Below are positions 24,511 to 31,137 of a stretch of DNA of 31,137 nt, in pieces. The translations under genes were made by a program, and so were the position numbers. Location: contig JANOQN010000040.1 of assembly GCA_031422315.1 (NCBI GenBank), positions 1 through 31,137 of the forward strand, written 5' to 3'. Origin of the DNA: JANNYA01 sp031422315. GTDB lineage: Bacteria > Pseudomonadota > Gammaproteobacteria > Xanthomonadales > SZUA-5. The stretch's first letter is position 1; the number at the start of each line of letters is the position of its first letter. Under the pieces are notes generated by a model, which was given only the letters and a program-made list of their open reading frames with translations, was not told where the DNA came from and ran no database searches.

Positions 24511-25998
24511 CTACGGCGCTAGCACCAGCGGTGCCAGCAGCTCGGTCATCAAGGTGATGCAAACAATCGACGCCAGATTTAGCCAAAAGCCTACTTTCAA
24601 CATATAAACGATACTGACCTTGCCGGTGCCAAATGCGATAGCGTTGGGTGCGGTGCCAATGGGCATCATGAAAGCAAGTGATGCCGCCAGCGAGGTTGCG
24701 AAAGCGAGCGATAGCGGCGGCAAGCCAGCCGCGATTGAGAATGCACCAACCACCGGCAGCATCGCGGTCAGCGTCGCTACGTTCGAAGCAAATTCAGTGG
24801 CAAACACGGTAATCACTACAATAATCAGCAAAATCATCAGCGGTGGCATATTGCCGAAATGCGCCATCGCCCCACCTAGCCAATCGGTCACGCCATTGCG
24901 AGTCATCGCTTCGGCAATGCTCAAACCGCCGCCGAAAAGCAGCGCAACGCCCCAGGGCAAACGTTCTGCGCGCTCCCAGCTCATCAACGGCTGCGGCGCT
25001 TCATTGATAGCGCCAGCTGGAATCAAAAACAGCGCCAATGCGCCGAGTATCGCAATGCCAGTGTCACTCAGTGCGGCTAAGCCGGGCAGGGCATTGATGA
25101 GCGGCCTAAAAATCCACGCCAATGCAACGCATGAAAAAATGATCAGCACGCGTATTTCTGGCGTGCTGATCCGCCCAAGCTTGGATTTTTCTTCGGCTAA
25201 AACACTTTGCGCTGTTAGTCCATCAACCGGCATTTTTCGAAAATCCCAGCTCAAAATCAGCCAGCAAGCAAGCAGCATTAGCAGCATGATCGGAATGGCC
25301 ATTAGCATCCACTGGCTAAAGCTCAGCGCTAAACCATTTCGCTCTAAATAGGCCATCGCAATCAAATTGGTGGGTGAGCCGACCGGTGTGCCAATGCCGC
25401 CAATTGAAGCCGCATACGCTACTGCCAAAATGAGCGCGCCGGCAAAACGAGGATCAGTTTTGCCCTGCACTGAGGTTGCCGCAGCCACGCCAACCGCGGT
25501 TGGCATCAGCATCAGCGCGGTGGCAGTGTTGGAGATCCACATTGAAAGCAGGGCGGAGGCCAGCAAAAACCCGGCAATGAGCGCGCGCGGCTTGCTGCCA
25601 ATAGCACCAGCAATGGTTAGCGCAATGCGCGTGTGCAAATTCCAGCGTTCAATCGACAGCGCTAAAATAAAGCCGCCGATAAATAAAAATATGATTTCAT
25701 CGGCGTAAGGCGCTGCGGCTTGTTTGCCCGTCGATGCGCCCAGCAATGGCAGCAGTGCCACCGGCAATAGCGCAGTCATGGCAATCGGCACCGCTTCGCT
25801 AATCCACCACACTACCATCCAAACCAGCAGCGCCAGCGTCGCTAGGCCAATACTGCTCATGCCCTGCGGCGGCCCGATCAATAAAATTAGCGTAAATAAA
25901 GCCGGGCCTAAAAACAGCCCAATTCGCGCGAGTTTTTTTAGCAGCGCTGCGCCGCCGTCGGAGTTGGCTTGCGAGATATCACTATTGAGCTGAGTCAT
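24511..25998 (-). CDS. DASS/SLC13 family sodium:carboxylate symporter
   Basis: The 495-aa transporter has about 12 membrane segments. The motif ISNTATALMLMP (SNT at 156-158) and GGIGTPVGSPTN (about 200-211) form the first ligand/Na+ half. The second half has ASNVATLTAMLPV (SNV at 405-407 in place of the usual SNT). SLAFMMPIGTAPNAIAFG near 435-452 matches the sodium:sulfate/dicarboxylate symporter signature. It should import di- or tricarboxylates with Na+, but the substrate is not fixed by the sequence. Monocistronic; converges with the ABC genes. Confidence 0.92.
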   Translation of the reverse strand: MTQLNSDISQANSDGGAALLKKLARIGLFLGPALFTLILLIGPPQGMSSIGLATLALLVWMVVWWISEAVPIAMTALLPVALLPLLGASTGKQAAAPYADEIIFLFIGGFILALSIERWNLHTRIALTIAGAIGSKPRALIAGFLLASALLSMWISNTATALMLMPTAVGVAAATSVQGKTDPRFAGALILAVAYAASIGGIGTPVGSPTNLIAMAYLERNGLALSFSQWMLMAIPIMLLMLLACWLILSWDFRKMPVDGLTAQSVLAEEKSKLGRISTPEIRVLIIFSCVALAWIFRPLINALPGLAALSDTGIAILGALALFLIPAGAINEAPQPLMSWERAERLPWGVALLFGGGLSIAEAMTRNGVTDWLGGAMAHFGNMPPLMILLIIVVITVFATEFASNVATLTAMLPVVGAFSIAAGLPPLSLAFATSLAASLAFMMPIGTAPNAIAFGTGKVSIVYMLKVGFWLNLASIVCITLMTELLAPLVLAP

Positions 25999-26060
25999 TT
26001 GGTTTCTGCGGCGTTCGGTTTTAATTTACCGTGATAGTAATCCGCAACTACCTCTAGCGT

Positions 26061-27695
26061 TTAACTAATTTGCCGAAGTTGCAGCCCATCATAGCCCGCG
26101 CAGATTAGCGTGCTTGGCAAACTCTGCCGCGCTGAGCCTAAGCTCTCGAACGGCATCAGCAGCGCATCGCAGGCAAAGTTAGTTAGCTGGCTAAGCCGCT
26201 TTACCGATTGCAAATCGGCGCTGTGTTGCAAGATATGACCATCCTCAGCGGCGCTAAGCCAGTCGCCATTTTCCAATTCACGTAAGCTGCGTACCGCGCC
26301 CGAATGCGGTCGGCTTCGCTGGATCAACTCGAACTCTGGCCATCTGCTGTTTGCATGTGCGCTGGCCTGCAATAGATACAGCGTGCCGAGCTGATCTGCG
26401 AGCAGCAATCTGGGCGCATTAAAGGCATCACCATTAGATTGCATTGCCATGGCGCGCAGCGGCTGCTCGCACTGAAACAAGGTTTTACAGCAAGCAAGAT
26501 CACTACCACGCAGGCTGCCATCTTCGCCAATGCTAAGCACCTGAAAATCCTGGGCGCTTTTTTGCCAAAGCAGCAGCTGCCAAATCCAATTTTTGTGCGC
26601 TTGCCACCGCTGCACACACTGTAGTTTCGCCGATGCCCCAATTCGCCAATGCGCGATTTCGCCGGTGGCATCCGCGCTGAGAAACTCATCATCGCAAATC
26701 GTGGCTAGCCCGAGCACCGCAGCCGCGTGCGCGTGCGGATGTGAGTGGCAATTGATATGCGGCTCAGCAGCGCAAGCCATGAGGTTTTTATAGTGCAGCA
26801 GGCTGATGGATCTATCGCGCGAAGCAGCGATTACATAGTCCCCAGCGATAGCGAGTGCTGCAATGGATTGCCGCGCGGTCGCAACCGCGCATAACGGCGT
26901 GAGTTCTTGCGCAGCCTCAGCTTGCCGCCACAGATTGACCGCGCCATCGCGCCCAGCGCTAGCAACAGCGACACCCGGCAAGCCTAAAAGCCGATACACG
27001 TAGCCGGGGTGTGCGAACGCGGGCGCATTAGTATTTGACTGAGCTAAAGGCTGGCGCTGGTAAAGCCAATCGCTGCGCAGGACGTGCTTTTGCCCGCTGT
27101 GAACCAGCTCGCCCGCATGCCAAAGCTGATGATCCAACACCAGCACGGAGCCGACGCTTGGCGTTATGCGTTGGGTGATGACACTGGGGTTCGGGCCGCT
27201 TTGATAAAACACCGTATCGCCACCGGTATAACTTGGAGGCGCATCCAGATAGATCACCACGCTGAGCCAGGACCTTGTATCGGCATCGGCTTGATAAACC
27301 CCATCTTGATGCGGATGAAACTGCTGGCCGGCATGATAGCGGCACCAGCGCAAACGCGGGTTTAAACCGTGCGCGTGCCAAGCTGCACCGCCGGCATCTA
27401 ACAGCACCGGCGGCATCAGCGGTGCCAATAAATGCTCCAGCTGCTGCGCGAGCTCAGGCTCATCCAGCACTAGGCGCTCATTGTTTCGATAGCTAGCCGG
27501 GTAGTCCAAACTGGCGGGCTGAAAGCCGTGCTCGCTGGCATGGCGCAGCAGCTGCGCACACAAAGCGGGGCTCAGCGCAAATGGATGGTGTGCCAGGTAA
27601 TTCTTGGCTGCAATGGCGATCGGCGCTGTGCAATCCACAGCAATCACTGCACGCTCGCAAGTCTCTGCTTGCGCTCTTCCGTGTAATCCCACCAC
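26061..27695 (-). CDS. Fusion: 2OG-Fe(II) oxygenase (P4H-like) with C-terminal WD40-like propeller
   Basis: Residues about 35-215 are a prolyl-4-hydroxylase-like dioxygenase. The Fe ligands are H129 and D131 (RYHAGQQFHPHQDG) and H193 (DHQLWHAGE), and the 2-oxoglutarate-binding Arg is R207 (HVLRSDW). After a short linker, residues about 230-544 contain seven WD40-like units, for example VASAGRDGAVNLWR, VIAASRDRSISLLHY, FLSADATGEIAHWRI, VLSIGEDGSLRGSD, LLLADQLGTLYLLQ, WLSAAEDGHILQH and LICAGYDGLQLRQ, enough for one full propeller. Its first 52 bases overlap the HHH gene upstream, so translation may be coupled. The true start may be later (for example a GTG near 27650). Confidence 0.88.
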   Translation of the reverse strand: MVGLHGRAQAETCERAVIAVDCTAPIAIAAKNYLAHHPFALSPALCAQLLRHASEHGFQPASLDYPASYRNNERLVLDEPELAQQLEHLLAPLMPPVLLDAGGAAWHAHGLNPRLRWCRYHAGQQFHPHQDGVYQADADTRSWLSVVIYLDAPPSYTGGDTVFYQSGPNPSVITQRITPSVGSVLVLDHQLWHAGELVHSGQKHVLRSDWLYQRQPLAQSNTNAPAFAHPGYVYRLLGLPGVAVASAGRDGAVNLWRQAEAAQELTPLCAVATARQSIAALAIAGDYVIAASRDRSISLLHYKNLMACAAEPHINCHSHPHAHAAAVLGLATICDDEFLSADATGEIAHWRIGASAKLQCVQRWQAHKNWIWQLLLWQKSAQDFQVLSIGEDGSLRGSDLACCKTLFQCEQPLRAMAMQSNGDAFNAPRLLLADQLGTLYLLQASAHANSRWPEFELIQRSRPHSGAVRSLRELENGDWLSAAEDGHILQHSADLQSVKRLSQLTNFACDALLMPFESLGSARQSLPSTLICAGYDGLQLRQIS

Positions 27696-27937
27696 GGCAA
27701 GGCGGGCTCACCGCCTAGAAATCTTGTCACCGACATAAACACGTCAATCACGCAGGGATCGTGTCGAATGCCGGTTATTTCACACAGCTTCCGATGCAGC
27801 TCAAACGGACACTTACCGATTAGCTCGCTAGGTTTAGAAATACCCAGCACCCGGAAATCTTCTGCGCAGGCTTTGCCGACGTTGGGCAGGTCAGTTAGCT
27901 TGCTTACAGATTCGCGATTGACTTTAGTGGGGTTCAT
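27644..27937 (-). CDS. Helix-hairpin-helix protein (Cdd1 / 'mitomycin resistance' type)
   Basis: This 97-aa protein has a helix-hairpin-helix with LTDLPNVGKACAEDFRVLGI (about 14-33), a DNA- or nucleotide-related fold. The conserved tail is LCEITGIRHDPCVIDVFMSV, then FLGGEPALPWWDYTEERKQRL. This is the pattern of the 'pathogenicity locus'/Cdd1 family, often labelled mitomycin resistance without proof. It lies 3 bases downstream of the lipoprotein gene and overlaps the oxygenase-propeller gene by 52 bases, so the three may form one operon. Confidence 0.82.
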   Translation of the reverse strand: MNPTKVNRESVSKLTDLPNVGKACAEDFRVLGISKPSELIGKCPFELHRKLCEITGIRHDPCVIDVFMSVTRFLGGEPALPWWDYTEERKQRLASVQ

Positions 27938-27940
27938 GGG

Positions 27941-28495
27941 CTATTCGACAATCTCTACTTTAACGCGTTGCCTTGTTTGTTCGTCTGCGATGTAAACGTC
28001 AGATCCGCCGCTGGATTCATCAATCTTTCCCATCACTACATAGGATCTGCCAGTTTCTGGAGTAAAGGCAACCGTTTTGGTTGTTCCGGCATCTTTGCGG
28101 AACAGACCAAAAAGTTTGGCTGAGCCGTAATTCTCAGCGCGCAGAATAAGCACCGATTTACGAATCGGCAAGTGTCTCAAAACTCGCCAACCAAACGTAA
28201 ATCCTGAGCCATAGCTTACGAACTGAGTTTCAGTTCGTGCGTTCGCAACAGACTTGCCGTCGATTTTTTTTACGTAGAAAAGTTGAATTGGTTTTCCTTT
28301 GAATTGATTGACAGAGTCTATGATCACAACCGAGGGAAAGTCAGGAGCGGGAATTGTTCGTAAACCATAAGTCTTAACCGGCAGGAAAGGTTCGTTTCTG
28401 GCGTGCACATCGATTTTGGTGGCGCATCCGCTTATGAAAAAAACCGTCATTATCGAAATGCCTAGAAGACTCATTGTTTTGGTTTTATCGAACAT
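27941..28495 (-). CDS. Putative lipoprotein, hypothetical
   Basis: The 184-aa product has a lipoprotein signal peptide with lipobox ISGC; Cys24 would be lipidated (or Cys17 if ATG codon 8 is the start). The mature part, about 160 residues, is predicted to be beta-rich (FPSVVIIDSVNQFKGKPIQLFYVKKIDGK, RKSVLILRAENYG) and no family was recognised. The phrase GRSYVVMGKIDESSGGSDVYIADEQT recalls small envelope proteins that handle peptide or sugar ligands, but that is weak. It is the first gene of the run lipoprotein - HHH protein - oxygenase fusion. Confidence 0.72.
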   Translation of the reverse strand: MFDKTKTMSLLGISIMTVFFISGCATKIDVHARNEPFLPVKTYGLRTIPAPDFPSVVIIDSVNQFKGKPIQLFYVKKIDGKSVANARTETQFVSYGSGFTFGWRVLRHLPIRKSVLILRAENYGSAKLFGLFRKDAGTTKTVAFTPETGRSYVVMGKIDESSGGSDVYIADEQTRQRVKVEIVE

Positions 28496-28664
28496 TTTTT
28501 AAGCCGTGTTTGAGTGATTTTTAAGTTCATTTAAAGTCAGTTCCAATCGTTCTTGCAAGCCGTTTCCGCCTCACCCTGACCCTCTCCCAGAACGGCCTAT
28601 TTCATTCTGAGCCTAACTATCGACTGGGCGAGGGAACTGTTTGAGGAACGGGCCGCATTACTAG
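28496..28664. other. Intergenic stretch with a short imperfect inverted repeat
   Basis: No gene is seen. CCTCTCCCAG near 28590 and CTGGGCGAGG near 28625 pair at 9 of 10 positions and could form a hairpin. The promoter of the lipoprotein gene should lie here. The relic at 28665 follows. Confidence 0.35.
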
Positions 28665-28790
28665 TCACAGAACCCCAAACCGCACATTATTCTGCCCCAA
28701 ATTCGGTACGGCCAAATTGGGTTTTATCGGTTCGTTCGTAAAGCCGGTCGGTACGCCGACCTGCGGGATGTTGTGGGTATCATGCAGAAA
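28665..28790 (-). pseudogene. Relic of a second CaiB/BaiF CoA-transferase C-terminus
   Basis: The minus strand reads HDTHNIPQVGVPTGF, then TNEPIKPNLAVPNLGQNNVRFGV before a TGA at 28665-28667. Hand alignment with the intact CoA-transferase tail (KDSQNMPHVGVPIRF, QNEPAQPDLSVPALGQ, DNLRYGV) gives 22 identities over 38 residues with no gaps. The rest of the gene is missing: upstream sequence runs straight into the toxin-antitoxin region with no further homology. The frame is short (about 42 codons) and has no start, so it was overlooked as a gene. Confidence 0.82.
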
Positions 28791-28847
28791 TGTTATTGGT
28801 GGCCCAAATATTGGCGTGGTATTAGTTTGGCATGATATTCTGATCCA

Positions 28848-28910
28848 TCAAAACTTAGTTGATCGCTATATGCAAACGTTGACGCTCAAGATCCCTCAAA
28901 ACTTAGTTGA
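28848..28910 (+). repeat. 15-bp direct repeat across the antitoxin start
   Basis: TCAAAACTTAGTTGA occurs exactly at 28848-28862 and again at 28896-28910, 48 bases apart. The first copy lies just before the start codon (28870), the second inside the codons of the antitoxin's first strand (QNLVE). The 48-base spacing keeps the reading frame. Confidence 0.85.
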
Positions 28911-29133
28911 AGCGCTGAATAGCGCTAGCGCAAGTCGACGTATTTCTAAATCAGCCATGGTGCGCGACGCGTTAGAGCGAATTTTGAAGGATGAGCTTAA
29001 GCACTCTAGGCCAGCCGTAGCTTGGCTGGAGCGTTGGCGTGGCACCATGCAGGCACCATTAGCAGTTGGCGGTGAAGGCACTAATGCGAAGGACTTGCGA
29101 GTGGCGCATATCCTGTCTAAGCATTTGCGTTGA
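28870..29133 (+). CDS. Ribbon-helix-helix (CopG-type) antitoxin
   Basis: The 87-aa product from the ATG at 28870 begins with the typical RHH strand and helices: MQTLTLKIPQNLVEALNSAS, then SRRISKSAMVRDALERIL. A C-terminal part (WLERWRGTMQAPL) would bind and block the toxin. The longer frame starting at 28717 is not likely: it runs antisense to the CoA-transferase relic. It overlaps or nearly touches the PIN gene, so the two form a toxin-antitoxin operon. RHH antitoxins normally repress their own promoter, and the direct repeat here may be part of that operator. Confidence 0.82.
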   Translation: MQTLTLKIPQNLVEALNSASASRRISKSAMVRDALERILKDELKHSRPAVAWLERWRGTMQAPLAVGGEGTNAKDLRVAHILSKHLR

Positions 29134-29156
29134 AAATTGCCAAGGCAAAACCACAA

Positions 29157-29579
29157 ATGAGGTTATTGCTCGATATCAACATTATCCTTGACGTTATTTT
29201 TGATCGTCCGGGTGCGACAACTTCCTCAACACTTATTGCTCGTTGCGGGCATGAAATTCAAGCACGGCTTGCCTGGCATTCCATAGCAACTTTGGCATAT
29301 TTGATCGAACGCCAAAAAAATGCGGCAGTGGCGAGGGCTGTGATTACCGAATTGCTGGGTTGGGCTGAAGTTGTGACCACCCATTATTCCGGCGCGCTTC
29401 GGGCGCTACAACTATCGATGCCAGATTTTGAAGACGCATTGCAGGCATGCGCAGCTATTGCTTGCAATGCAGACTTCATCATTACTCGAAACGTGCGCGA
29501 TTTCAAAACTTCGCCCATCACAGCACTTACGCCTGAAGCATTGCAAGCGCTGGATAAAGGAACAAGGAAAACTAGATAA
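29157..29579 (+). CDS. PIN-domain (VapC-like) ribonuclease toxin
   Basis: From the ATG at 29157 the 140-aa product begins MRLLLDINIILDVIFDRP, the usual PIN start with acidic D6. Further acidic positions are in SIATLAYLIE, MPDFEDALQACAAIACNADFIITRNVRDF, giving the PIN metal-binding set. An earlier TTG at 29130 would overlap the antitoxin stop by 4 bases (TTGA) and may be used for translational coupling. PIN toxins cut specific RNAs such as tRNA or rRNA. The stop is 5 bases from the convergent CoA-transferase stop. Confidence 0.85.
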   Translation: MRLLLDINIILDVIFDRPGATTSSTLIARCGHEIQARLAWHSIATLAYLIERQKNAAVARAVITELLGWAEVVTTHYSGALRALQLSMPDFEDALQACAAIACNADFIITRNVRDFKTSPITALTPEALQALDKGTRKTR

Positions 29580-29584
29580 AAAAT

Positions 29585-30724
29585 TCAATTTCGCATTATG
29601 AGGTAGGCTGATCGGTAATCAGTCACCCCATACCGCAGATTATCTTGACCCAACGCCGGCACGCTCAAATCTGGCTGCGCCGGTTCGTTTTGAAAACGAA
29701 TTGGAACTCCGACGTGCGGCATGTTTTGCGAATCCTTGATCAGCATGCCGCGTGCTTTGACGTGATCTTGCGCAAACGCTTGCTTTAGATCTAGTACCGG
29801 CGCCCAGCACAAATCGATTTGATTCAAAAATTCTGTCCACTCAGGCAGATCGCGAGTCAAAAATGTGAGCTGAAGAAAATCGACCAGCGGCTGCTGCTGT
29901 GGACCTGGGCCGGCATGCGTGCAGGCTTCCAAATCGGGCCGCCCTAGCGCGCGTAATAAATTGCCGACAAACTTATGCTCAGCGCCGCCGAGGGCCAAAT
30001 GCTGGCCGCAGCGGGTTTGATAAATACGATAAAACGCGTTGCCGCCCCAGCTGCGCTCGTGTTTGACTACCGCTGCGCGGTTTTCGGCGAACATCGGGCC
30101 GAGCACGTTTGGCGTCCACGCCATCAGGCAATCTTGCATAGAAATATCAAGATAATCGCCCAGCCCGGTGCTGCTGCGCCGATACAGCGCCATCAAAATA
30201 CCGCTGAGCGCCATCAGTGAGCCGGCCATATCCGCCGCTGGCATATTTGGATTGCAGGGCTGACCATCGCTACCCAAATTCACGCTCAATAGCCCTGACA
30301 TCGCTTGGATGGCTAAATCATGCGCGGGTTTATCGCGCAGCGGGCCGGTTTGCCCGAACGCCGACATCGAGCAATACACCAGCCTGGGGTTGATCGCTGC
30401 AAGGCTTTCGTAATCAAAGCCGAGCCGCTGAATCACGCCGGGGCGAAACGCTTCGATAAACACATCCGCATCTTGTACGAGCTTCAGCAAAACAGCTTGA
30501 TGCGCAGGGTCTTTCAGATTCAAACACACCGATTGCTTACCTCGATGTGTGTTGCGAAACCATACGCTGTGGCCGCCCATTTTTAAGCCGACTTCCCGCA
30601 CCGGCTCGCCATCGGGCGGCTCAACACGAATCACCTCTGCGCCGTGATCGGCCATCATCATGCTCAGATGCGGGCCGGGCAGAAACATCGATAAATCAAT
30701 GACTTTCAGGCCGGATAGCTTCAT
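29585..30724 (-). CDS. CaiB/BaiF family CoA-transferase (class III)
   Basis: The 379-aa enzyme transfers CoA between acyl groups. Seen are LSGLKVIDLSMFLPGPHLSMMMADHGAEVIRVEPP at the N-terminus, RGKQSVCLNLKDP, DVFIEAFRPGVIQRLGFDYESL, YCSMSAFGQTGPLRDKPAHDLAIQAMSG, and the catalytic Asp at D165 in MPAADMAGSL. The tail VGVPIRFQNEPAQPDL is also family-typical. Substrates cannot be named; relatives work on carnitine, formyl, oxalate or bile-acid CoA esters. A degraded second copy of its 3' end lies about 0.9 kb away beyond the toxin-antitoxin genes. Confidence 0.94.
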   Translation of the reverse strand: MKLSGLKVIDLSMFLPGPHLSMMMADHGAEVIRVEPPDGEPVREVGLKMGGHSVWFRNTHRGKQSVCLNLKDPAHQAVLLKLVQDADVFIEAFRPGVIQRLGFDYESLAAINPRLVYCSMSAFGQTGPLRDKPAHDLAIQAMSGLLSVNLGSDGQPCNPNMPAADMAGSLMALSGILMALYRRSSTGLGDYLDISMQDCLMAWTPNVLGPMFAENRAAVVKHERSWGGNAFYRIYQTRCGQHLALGGAEHKFVGNLLRALGRPDLEACTHAGPGPQQQPLVDFLQLTFLTRDLPEWTEFLNQIDLCWAPVLDLKQAFAQDHVKARGMLIKDSQNMPHVGVPIRFQNEPAQPDLSVPALGQDNLRYGVTDYRSAYLIMRN

Positions 30725-31137
30725 AGCGTTGCTTTGCTAAAAAAATCGCCGCGACGTGGTCGAGAAAGGATTACTACAAATACTGTGTTACTAGGCTTAG
30801 GTGGATGCATTTGAATTCCAGTAGACGGCTTCATTTTATAGCAAGCTAACTTTATTTAGGCGTGTGCTTAAAAGCTAGGGAATAGCCAAAAGGATTTTGA
30901 GCCGTGTTTCTTGCTGCGCACTACTGTCCTCTTACTCGAGCTCGTCCCTAGACCTCAATGCACTTACATAGCTAAACCCCAATGGTTGCAATGAGTCAGC
31001 CCAGCAAAGGTTTTCTTTTTCGAGGTGAAAACCGATCTCATTGCCCCGATTGCTCCCATTGACGCGGCCCTCGCGGGGGCCTTTTGCGTCAATGTCCGCG
31101 GCTTCTGAAATCACTTGCAGGGCTTTGGAGTCTTTCC
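30725..31137. other. Window-end stretch without a secure gene
   Basis: Upstream DNA of the CoA-transferase (promoter expected) passes into a region with two weak possibilities. One is a 26-codon plus-strand frame (30982-31062) with two ATGs and a CPDC motif near its end. The other is a minus-strand frame from the window edge to about 30932. Neither has recognised homology. A strong hairpin lies at 31057-31094. Confidence 0.4.
31057..31094 (+). terminator. Long hairpin with T-run, terminator-like
   Basis: CATTGACGC (31057-31065) pairs with GCGTCAATG (31086-31094), and inside it GGCCC (31066-31070) pairs with GGGCC (31077-31081). A TTTT (31082-31085) follows the inner stem and is bulged in the full 14-bp fold. 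The inner stem plus T-run looks like a plus-strand terminator. It covers the stop of the 26-codon frame. Confidence 0.55.

Noticed and set aside
26061..28495. Possible defence or peptide-modification island around the oxygenase
   Set aside because: No precursor peptide, protease, nuclease or transporter gene is linked; the neighbours give no support beyond the operon itself.
28717..28869. N-terminal extension of the antitoxin frame
   Set aside because: This part is antisense to the CoA-transferase relic; the RHH fold begins right at the ATG at 28870.

Overview
The window looks like chromosomal DNA of a gammaproteobacterium, most likely near the Xanthomonadales/Lysobacterales. The hints are a REDY-like (HapK) protein, a DUF6491 protein, a sigma factor of the ECF-like group common in that order, and a DUF1800 protein carrying an 'F-x-N-G-F-E' motif just after its signal peptide. 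GC content is moderate by eye. This placement is inference from gene content, not from a phylogeny.

Layout. (1) 21-398: a 5S rRNA gene, probably the end of an rRNA operon, a strong rho-independent terminator, then the dnaB leader. (2) 399-5515: dnaB (+); a convergent SDR/HapK-like pair (-); a poorly coding stretch; a membrane protein plus TetR regulator pair (+); and a small secreted protein whose reading frame appears broken near its C-terminus. (3) 5690-8984: an ECF-like sigma factor, two convergent very acidic low-complexity genes, an outer-membrane beta-barrel protein, a large nested inverted repeat (about 7951-8223), and a rearranged IS3-type remnant in which an orfA piece (+) abuts an orfB piece (-). 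(4) 9135-17165: a CASTOR/POLLUX-type ion channel (-), a divergent creD-tsaB pair overlapping by 4 bases, a DUF6491 protein, and a secreted DUF1501/DUF1800 pair (-). (5) 17280-24509: enolase-phosphatase mtnC, a divergent acyl-CoA-synthetase-like/GNAT acetyltransferase with a shortened ATP-grasp region, a STAS protein with an unusual tail, uppP, tRNA-Arg(TCG), and a two-gene ABC transporter. (6) 24511-31137: a DASS/SLC13 carboxylate transporter, a 2OG-Fe(II) oxygenase fused to a predicted seven-blade WD40-like propeller, a helix-hairpin-helix protein overlapping it, a lipoprotein, a relic of a CaiB/BaiF CoA-transferase 3' end, an RHH/PIN toxin-antitoxin pair, and an intact CaiB/BaiF CoA-transferase.

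Most genes are housekeeping or ordinary accessory genes in short operons. The items most worth a second look are the oxygenase-propeller fusion (26061-27695), the nested inverted repeat beside the IS relic (7951-8223), and the toxin-antitoxin pair lying between a degraded and an intact copy of the same CoA-transferase 3' end (28665-29640). I saw no CRISPR array, prophage or classical defence island.
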